26,979 bases of DNA from Leptolyngbyaceae cyanobacterium SM1_3_5 (GTDB lineage: Bacteria; Cyanobacteriota; Cyanobacteriia; Elainellales; Elainellaceae): positions 1-26,979 of the forward strand of contig JAAUTJ010000007.1 of the NCBI GenBank assembly GCA_012031475.1, read 5' to 3'. Every line of letters starts with the position of its first letter. Within the stretch, counting starts at the first letter, position 1. The notes under the pieces were generated by a model. The model was not told the DNA's origin. It worked only from the letters and a program-made list of their open reading frames with translations, and searched no databases. The position numbers and the translations under genes are program-made. Of the stretch, positions 21,623-26,979 are shown in pieces.

Positions 21623-22576
21623 TTCCATACCTGCGCTTAAACGCCGCCGCAAAATGTGCCGAGTTCGAGTAGCCGACGATCGCCGCCACTTCAGCAACCG
21701 TAGAGGTTTTCTGCCGCAGCAGTTGTTCCGCCAGTTCCATCCGTCGATCGGTCACAATCCGTTGATCGGTCACATAGTCAAACACCGTCTTGCCAAACAG
21801 ATCCCGAAACCGCCGCTGAAGCGTATGAGAACTCACCCCCACCCGCTGCCCCAGTTCCATCACCGAGGGCGGATTCTCCAAGCTCGCCAGCAGAATGTCC
21901 CTACGCCTCATGCACGCAATCGATCGTTGTTTTGGGCGATCGCCTCTCCTGCTCCAGCCCAATCAAATGAAGCTGCGTTGCCAGCAGTTCAAACACCTTC
22001 CCCTGAAGATACATCCGTTGCAGCGACCCGCGATAGGGCGCACTCCACAACTGCTGCGCGATCGATCGAATCGCCGGAGCCACAGTCGGATAAAACGACA
22101 CCTTCCACTCTTCCCCTTTGAACAACTGCTTTCGCAAATCATCAGGCGTCTGCTCATCCAACCATGACTCCAGCACTGCGGGCAAAACCTCCACGCTCAC
22201 ACACTTAAAAGGCTCTCCGCCCCGATGCTTTTCCACATAAGCAGGCGACAATCCCGCTGCCCGAAAAATAGCCGCGATTTCCGCCCAAATTCGGATGCAC
22301 CGCATCAAAGTAGATAAAGCTTGACAGAAAAACTCCTATTTCAATCAAATGATCATGCGCCGGAACCTCAAGCATCCAGTCTTGATCAAATTCCCGCTCC
22401 ACAAAGCTCAACCAAACTCCAGGCGACAACTCCGCGCTGCACTCATAGCCCCGCCCCAACCGCGCCGGAACCGCCACAGCTTCCTCAAACTCATCCAGCA
22501 GCAAATCACCCAAATCAGCCACCGAAGCCTGTTCACACAGTTCTTCCCAATCTGATATGTTCAGCGTCAGTGTCAT
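21576..22576 (-). CDS. AraC-family transcriptional regulator (PchR-like), two frameshifts
   Basis: AraC/XylS regulator of about 330 residues once two indels are corrected. N-terminal sensing part MTLTLNISDWEELCEQASVA, then LVEIG-like HDHLIEIGVFLSS; frame change near 22253 restores SGSGISPAYVEKHRGGEPF; middle LYLQG-like QRMYLQGKVFELLATQLHLI; frame change at about 21903 restores DCVHEARDILLASLENPPSV and the double helix-turn-helix: SSHTLQRRFRDLFGKTVFDY and VAAIVGYSNSAHFAAAFKRR, PSECILGRKPLSR. This domain order is that of PchR-type regulators, many of which control iron-siderophore genes; the ligand here is unknown. Divergent from the SDR gene. Confidence 0.82.
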
Positions 22577-22845
22577 AAAGAAAGCAGCGAAAAGAAAGCA
22601 GCGAAAGCCAGATGCAAATAATTAGCAACAATCTACCACGATCGCCTCTGCTCCCATCGATCGCCATCAATTTGTTGCGGGTCAGCGATTCTCATGCTGT
22701 GGAGAGTGTAGTTCTGACCAGGCTGAAAAAACGAGAGCTTCTGCTGGCTGGTTCTGTAACAGTTAGTCATGAAAGCGTGTCGATCCCCGAAGCGCAACTC
22801 TATATTGAGCGTAGAGAATTTCTGATACGAGCGGATTGATTTTTT
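22577..22845. other. Intergenic between divergent regulator and SDR gene
   Basis: An open frame at 22612-22839 and an antisense one are present, but neither resembles a known protein, has a good ribosome-binding site or shows convincing codon use. Promoters of both divergent genes should lie here. Confidence 0.4.
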
Positions 22846-23817
22846 ATGGGGCAGGGGATCGCAGGACAAGTAGTTTTAATTACCGGAGCCTCTTACGGCA
22901 TCGGTGCAGGTTTGGCGCGGCAACTGGCAAATCGCTTCACGGGCATTCGTCTGATTTTGGCGGCGCGGAGCTTCGATCGCCTCGAAGAAATCGCTGCCGA
23001 CTGCCGCAAAGCCGGAGCCGAAGTGCTGGTTATTCCGACTGACATGACGCAAACTGAGCAGGTGCAGGCATTGGCCGCGAAAGCGATCGCCCAGTTTGGC
23101 CGCGTCGATGCGATCGTCAGCAATGCCGGATATGGGCAGATGGGACCCGTTGAACTGATCCCCGCTGAAGCGACCGAGCGGCAATTTCAGGTGAACGTGT
23201 TTGGCCCGTTAACGCTGATTCGCGCTTTGATCCCGACGATGCGATCGCAGGGCGGCGGACGGATCATTCTGATTAGCTCTTTGGGCGGACGGATGGCCTT
23301 TCCGTTTGGCGGCATGTACAGCGCCTCGAAATTTGCGCTGGAAAGTTTGGGCGATGTGCTGCGGATGGAGCTAGAGCCGTTCAAAATTCGCGTCAGCATT
23401 GTCGAGCCGGGACCTGTGCAGACGGAATTTTTCTCGGTCGTCAATCAGGCGGTTGCCGAAACCATCACCGATCCGCAAAATACGCCCTATCGTTCCGCTT
23501 TTGCCAAACTGGAACATCTCGATCGCCAAGTCAACAGCCGCGCTTGGAGTTGCGAACGGGTAGCCGATGTGATTATTCGAGCATTGAGCGATCGCCGTCC
23601 GCGTCCGCGCTATGTGGCGGCAACGGGCGGCAGCATTCTTCTGTTTCTGATGACCAAGGTGCTGCCCACCTGGTTTACCGATCGCTTCTGGCAGCGCTTC
23701 TACGGAATTAATTTGGTGGCGAAAGAGTGGCAGGCGCGGGAACTGACGGGAAGTTCGGCAGCGATCGATTCATCGGCTCAAATTGGCGATCCGGATGTGA
23801 TACAGCCCGATCGTTAA
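22846..23817 (+). CDS. Short-chain dehydrogenase/reductase
   Basis: Intact 323-residue SDR oxidoreductase. Cofactor motif TGASYGIG near residue 13, AARSFDRLEE (the Arg after the second strand suggests NADP), NAGYGQMGP, catalytic Ser in LISSLGGRMAF, and YSASKFALESLG with the YxxxK pair. The C-terminal extension of about 60 residues contains a hydrophobic segment (GGSILLFLMTKVLPTWF), so it may sit at the membrane. PGPVQTEF is the usual active-site lid start. It is divergent from the AraC-type gene. Substrate unknown; retinol or ketosphinganine-like SDRs share this plan. Confidence 0.88.
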   Translation: MGQGIAGQVVLITGASYGIGAGLARQLANRFTGIRLILAARSFDRLEEIAADCRKAGAEVLVIPTDMTQTEQVQALAAKAIAQFGRVDAIVSNAGYGQMGPVELIPAEATERQFQVNVFGPLTLIRALIPTMRSQGGGRIILISSLGGRMAFPFGGMYSASKFALESLGDVLRMELEPFKIRVSIVEPGPVQTEFFSVVNQAVAETITDPQNTPYRSAFAKLEHLDRQVNSRAWSCERVADVIIRALSDRRPRPRYVAATGGSILLFLMTKVLPTWFTDRFWQRFYGINLVAKEWQARELTGSSAAIDSSAQIGDPDVIQPDR

Positions 23818-23939
23818 GATTACGAGTCGTTTCGGTTAAAAGAACAGCAAAAAATTTTCTCTTTGCGAAGATTTCCAGTAGACGCTTCTACGGAATCGCT
23901 TCATCATAGAAATTTAAAGTGTCACGGACGGCGGACGAA

Positions 23940-25085
23940 ATGGACTTGCTAGAATATCAGGCCAAAGCGCTGTTTCGCGAAATGGGCATTCCGGTTTTGC
24001 CCTCGCAGCGCATTGACCACTGCCGCGACCTGAAAGGCCTGAAAATTCCGTATCCGGTCGTGCTGAAATCGCAGGTTTATACCGGAGGACGCGGCAAAGC
24101 AGGCGGCGTCAAGTTCGTTGCCAACACGATCGACGCGATCGCCGCTGCCCAAGCGATCTTTAACCTGCCGATCATGGGGCAATATCCCGAAGTGCTGCTG
24201 GCCGAAGCCAAATACGATGCTCAGCAAGAGCTTTACCTCGCCGTTCTGCTCGATCGCACGACGCGCTGTCCGCTGTTGCTGGGGTCGATCGCGGGCGGCA
24301 GCGAAACCGACCTGACCATGAAGCAGCTACAGCAGGTGCAGGTCGATCAGGAATTTTCGTCGTTCTATGCGCGGCGCTTAGCGCTGAAGATGAATTTGTC
24401 GGGGGAACTGATTCAGTCGGTCAGCGCGATCGTGGAGAAAATGTACCGCCTGTTCGTCTCCAAAGACCTCGACCTGATCGAAATCAATCCGCTCGGTGTG
24501 AGTCGATCGGGCGACGTGATGGCGCTGGATGGCAAAGTCACGGTCAATGATGAAGCGCTGGGTCGCCATCCCGACCTGAACGGGCTGCAAGGACAACTGC
24601 CGACGCGATCGCCTGCCAGCCTGCGATCGATCCTCAACTTCATTCCGCTGGAGGGCAACATCGGCGTGTTGTGCAACGGTGCAGGGCTGACCATGGCAAC
24701 GCTCGATCTGCTCCATAAAGCAGGCGGCAAGCCCGCAGGATTCGTGAATTTGGGACGCGAAGGTCGCTACGGACTGTCACCCGAACAGCTTCAAATCCAG
24801 ATCGAGCAGGGACTGGAACTGCTCAAACAGGCAAAAGGCGTTAAGGTGATTTTGGTGAATCTGCTCAGCAGCATCGTGTCCGCCTCGGATATTGCCAGCG
24901 CGATCGCCAGCTACCTCCAGCGTCAGCCCTACAATCATCGCGCTCCGCAAATCATCGTCCGCTTGGTCGGCAACGAATTCGCCTCAGCCCAAGAAATGCT
25001 GATGGCGATCGAGGTTCCCACGCTCGATCATTTGGATGATGCGATCGCCAAAGTCGTTTCCCTCAGCAAATCAAAGCTCGCCTAG
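23940..25085 (+). CDS. sucC: Succinate-CoA ligase, beta subunit
   Basis: Beta subunit with ATP-grasp fold; with the alpha subunit it interconverts succinyl-CoA and succinate with nucleotide triphosphate formation. MDLLEYQAKALFREMGIPVL is the family N-terminus and fixes the ATG at 23940 (a GTG seven codons upstream is open). Further blocks: VLKSQVYTGGRGKAGGVKF (nucleotide binding), LDLIEINPLGVS with metal-binding Asn region, ALDGKVTVNDEAL, NGAGLTMATLDLLHKAGGKP and FVNLGREGRYG. Length 381, slightly short of typical 388-400. Five bases separate it from sucD, so one operon. Confidence 0.93.
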   Translation: MDLLEYQAKALFREMGIPVLPSQRIDHCRDLKGLKIPYPVVLKSQVYTGGRGKAGGVKFVANTIDAIAAAQAIFNLPIMGQYPEVLLAEAKYDAQQELYLAVLLDRTTRCPLLLGSIAGGSETDLTMKQLQQVQVDQEFSSFYARRLALKMNLSGELIQSVSAIVEKMYRLFVSKDLDLIEINPLGVSRSGDVMALDGKVTVNDEALGRHPDLNGLQGQLPTRSPASLRSILNFIPLEGNIGVLCNGAGLTMATLDLLHKAGGKPAGFVNLGREGRYGLSPEQLQIQIEQGLELLKQAKGVKVILVNLLSSIVSASDIASAIASYLQRQPYNHRAPQIIVRLVGNEFASAQEMLMAIEVPTLDHLDDAIAKVVSLSKSKLA

Positions 25086-25090
25086 CCATC

Positions 25091-25999
25091 ATGAACCTTA
25101 CCACCTCCAAGATTTTAGTTCAGGGCATGATGGAGCCAATGGGATCGCGCTATGTGCCGCTGATGATGAACTACGGGACGCCGATCGCAGCCGGAATCAG
25201 TCCGGGGCATCGCGGCGAAACGATCGGCGGCATTCCCGTCTTTGATATGGTCGAGCAAGCGATCGAATCTCTCGGCGCGATCGACACCTCCGTGATTCTC
25301 GTCCAGCCCTATCTCGTCCTGGATGCCGCTCTCGAAGCAATGGCCGCAGGCATCCGCCAGCTTGTGATCGTGACCGAAAGCGTCCCACCGCTCGACATGG
25401 TGCGCCTGACCCGCAAAGCCGAAGCAACCGGAACGATCGTGATCGGCTCCAGTTCACCGGGGATCATTGTGCCGGGAGAACTGCTGCTGGGCATTCATCC
25501 CGCCGAATTTTACAGACCCGGATCGATCGGGCTGATCAGCCGCAGCGGAACCTTAATCTACGAAGTGGCGCTGACGCTGACGCAGGCAGGTCTAGGCCAG
25601 TCGATCGCCATCAGCATCGGCGGCGATCGCATCCTCGGCTCGTCCTACGACTACTGGCTCAATTATCTCCAGCAAGATCTCCGCACCGAGGCGATCGTCT
25701 TGGTGGGCGAAATTGGTGGCGACAGCGAAGAACAAGCCGCCAAGCACATTACTCAGGCGATCGACAAGCCCGTAATCGCCTACATCGCCGGACGCACCGC
25801 TCCCCGACGGCAGGTGATGGGACATTCCAGCGCTGTGATTACGACGCAGATCACCGATTTTGATGCAGATTTGGGCACGTTCGATCGCAAAATTGCCGCC
25901 ATGAAGCAGGCTAAAATTCCGGTTGCCGATCGACCCTCGCAAATTCCTGATTTGCTCAAAAAAGCCCTAGCCCACAAGAAGCCGACCCTACAGGCTTGA
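25091..25999 (+). CDS. sucD: Succinate-CoA ligase, alpha subunit
   Basis: Alpha subunit, 302 residues. It binds CoA and carries the phosphorylated His. Visible are ILVQGMMEPMGSRYVPLMMN, AGISPGHRGETIGGIPVFD, GLISRSGTLIYEVALTLTQA, IVLVGEIGGDSEEQAAKHI, and AGRTAPRRQVMGHSSAVI with the His of MGH at the phosphohistidine position. Differences from the common type are SSSPGIIVPGELLLG (usually an Asn-Cys pair before PG) and HSSA instead of HAGA. I recall a similar cyanobacterial form. It is co-transcribed with sucC and convergent with accD, only six bases apart. Confidence 0.92.
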   Translation: MNLTTSKILVQGMMEPMGSRYVPLMMNYGTPIAAGISPGHRGETIGGIPVFDMVEQAIESLGAIDTSVILVQPYLVLDAALEAMAAGIRQLVIVTESVPPLDMVRLTRKAEATGTIVIGSSSPGIIVPGELLLGIHPAEFYRPGSIGLISRSGTLIYEVALTLTQAGLGQSIAISIGGDRILGSSYDYWLNYLQQDLRTEAIVLVGEIGGDSEEQAAKHITQAIDKPVIAYIAGRTAPRRQVMGHSSAVITTQITDFDADLGTFDRKIAAMKQAKIPVADRPSQIPDLLKKALAHKKPTLQA

Positions 26000-26005
26000 T
26001 TCTTT

Positions 26006-26939
26006 CTACAGGCTCGATTCTTCGGGGATGTGGTGCGCCAAAGGCAACTCTGCCACAGGCATCAAGTGCGAAGTTGGGGCGTAGGGTTGATGGAGGCGAA
26101 TCAGTTGCGCCAGGGTTTGCTTCAGTTGGGTGCGCGGCACGATCGCATCGACAAAGCCGTGATTGAGCAAATATTCCGCCGTTTGGAAGTCGTCAGGCAG
26201 CTTTTCGCGCAGAGTTTGCTCGACCACGCGCCGTCCGGCAAACGCGATCGTGGCCTGCGGTTCCGCGATGATGATGTCGCCCAGCATGGCAAAGCTGGCC
26301 GTCACGCCTCCCGTCGTTGGATTGGTGAGAATCGGCATGTAGAGCAGGCTAGCTTCACGGTGACGCTCCAATGCGCCGGAAATCTTCGCCATTTGCATCA
26401 GGCTCAACATTCCTTCTTGCATTCTGGCTCCACCGGATGCACAGACGATCAGCACAGGAAGTCGTTCTCTCGTTGCCCGCTCGATCAGCCGCGTCAGCTT
26501 TTCGCCCCACCACCGACCCCATGCTGCCGCCCATAAAGCGAAAATCCATCACGCCCAGAGCAACAGGCAGGCCGTCAAGCTGGCCGAGGCCCGTTTGGAC
26601 GGCATCAATCAGTCCGGTTTTTTCCTGAAAGTCGCGCAGGCGATCGACATACGCTTTCCGGTCGCGAAAGCCCAAGGGATCGATCGGGCGCAGTTCGTCA
26701 CCCAGCGATCGCCAGGTGTTTACGTCGATCAGTTGCCGAATCCGCTCATCGCTGAACACGCGGGCGTGATTTTGACATTCGGGGCACACCATTTGATTTG
26801 CCCGCAGGTCTTTGGTGTAGGTCATGGCGTTGCAGGCTTGGCACTTGCTCCACAGCCCATCGGCAATCTCGCGCTCTTGGCGATCGACCTGCGTTGCACC
26901 TGATTTCCGCCGATTTGCAAACCAATCAAACAAAGACAT
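26006..26939 (-). CDS. accD: Acetyl-CoA carboxylase carboxyltransferase beta subunit, one frameshift
   Basis: AccD with AccA transfers CO2 from biotin to acetyl-CoA, the first step of fatty-acid synthesis. It starts MSLFDWFANRRKSG; four-Cys zinc ribbon in KCQACNAMTYTKDLRANQ and VCPECQ; then DPLGFRDRKAY, VALGVMDFRFMGGSMGSVVG. One extra G near 26513 breaks the frame; correction gives GEKLTRLIERATRERLPVLI and the rest (CASGGARMQEGMLSLMQMAK, NPTTGGVTASFAMLGD, IAFAGRRVVEQTL) to the stop at 26006. About 310 residues, normal. The gene is essential in most bacteria, so the indel is probably an error in the sequence. Confidence 0.95.
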
Positions 26940-26979
26940 ATGGGGTTAACGGGAGGCTAGGGGGTTGTTAAAAATGCTA

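Noticed and set aside
22612..22839. Possible 75-residue gene between the AraC regulator and the SDR gene
   Set aside because: No family resemblance, no ribosome-binding site, and an equally long antisense frame; treated as intergenic.

Overview
The window looks like chromosomal DNA from a cyanobacterium, probably a filamentous or Leptolyngbya-like one. The palindrome GCGATCGC (HIP1) and its half sites occur throughout, and several protein families are typical of cyanobacteria (DUF29, UPF0175/DUF3368 and DUF4258 modules, pentapeptide-repeat proteins). No rRNA, tRNA or CRISPR array was seen.

Layout. 1-5.5 kb: 3' part of a SixA-type phosphatase, citrate synthase, a family-4 glycosyltransferase, a remnant of an osmolyte-type ABC permease, an internally deleted two-partner-secretion outer-membrane transporter (reverse strand) and a HAD phosphatase. 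5.5-7.2 kb: an IS200/IS605-type element with divergent tnpA and tnpB, both apparently damaged. 7.3-9.3 kb: a TPR protein, a lipoprotein (reverse) and truB. 9.5-15.4 kb: an accessory island with two DUF29 genes, a UPF0175/DUF3368 pair, a VapBC-like pair, two copies of a DUF4258/YgiT-like cassette with small downstream genes, and one unknown gene. 15.6-18.4 kb: clpB, whose upstream region and 5' end also exist as a decayed copy at 12.4-12.7 kb. 18.5-21.6 kb: a conserved-looking two-gene unit, a small reverse operon, and an operon of two ribbon-helix-helix-like genes, a pentapeptide-repeat gene and a truncated DUF6883 gene. 21.6-27 kb: a broken AraC-type regulator (reverse), an SDR oxidoreductase, sucC-sucD and accD (reverse).

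Function. Citrate synthase, the SucCD pair and AccD belong to central carbon and fatty-acid metabolism, ClpB and TruB to protein and RNA maintenance. The 9.5-15.4 kb island and the pentapeptide operon look like accessory stability or conflict genes.

Two themes run through the window. First, several kinds of short dispersed repeat are present. The clearest has a 17- or 19-nt core between short direct repeats resembling ATCGC, which belong to HIP1 sites. The copies inside reading frames add 24 nt (8 codons) and the intergenic copies add 22 nt; one of the intergenic-type copies sits in the clpB remnant, where comparison with clpB shows the filled and the empty site. Second, there are many single-base indels, often in homopolymers, including in genes expected to be essential (clpB, truB, accD). 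Many broken frames are therefore more likely sequence errors than true pseudogenes, while the TpsB remnant, the clpB fragment and the DUF6883 truncation look like real rearrangements.
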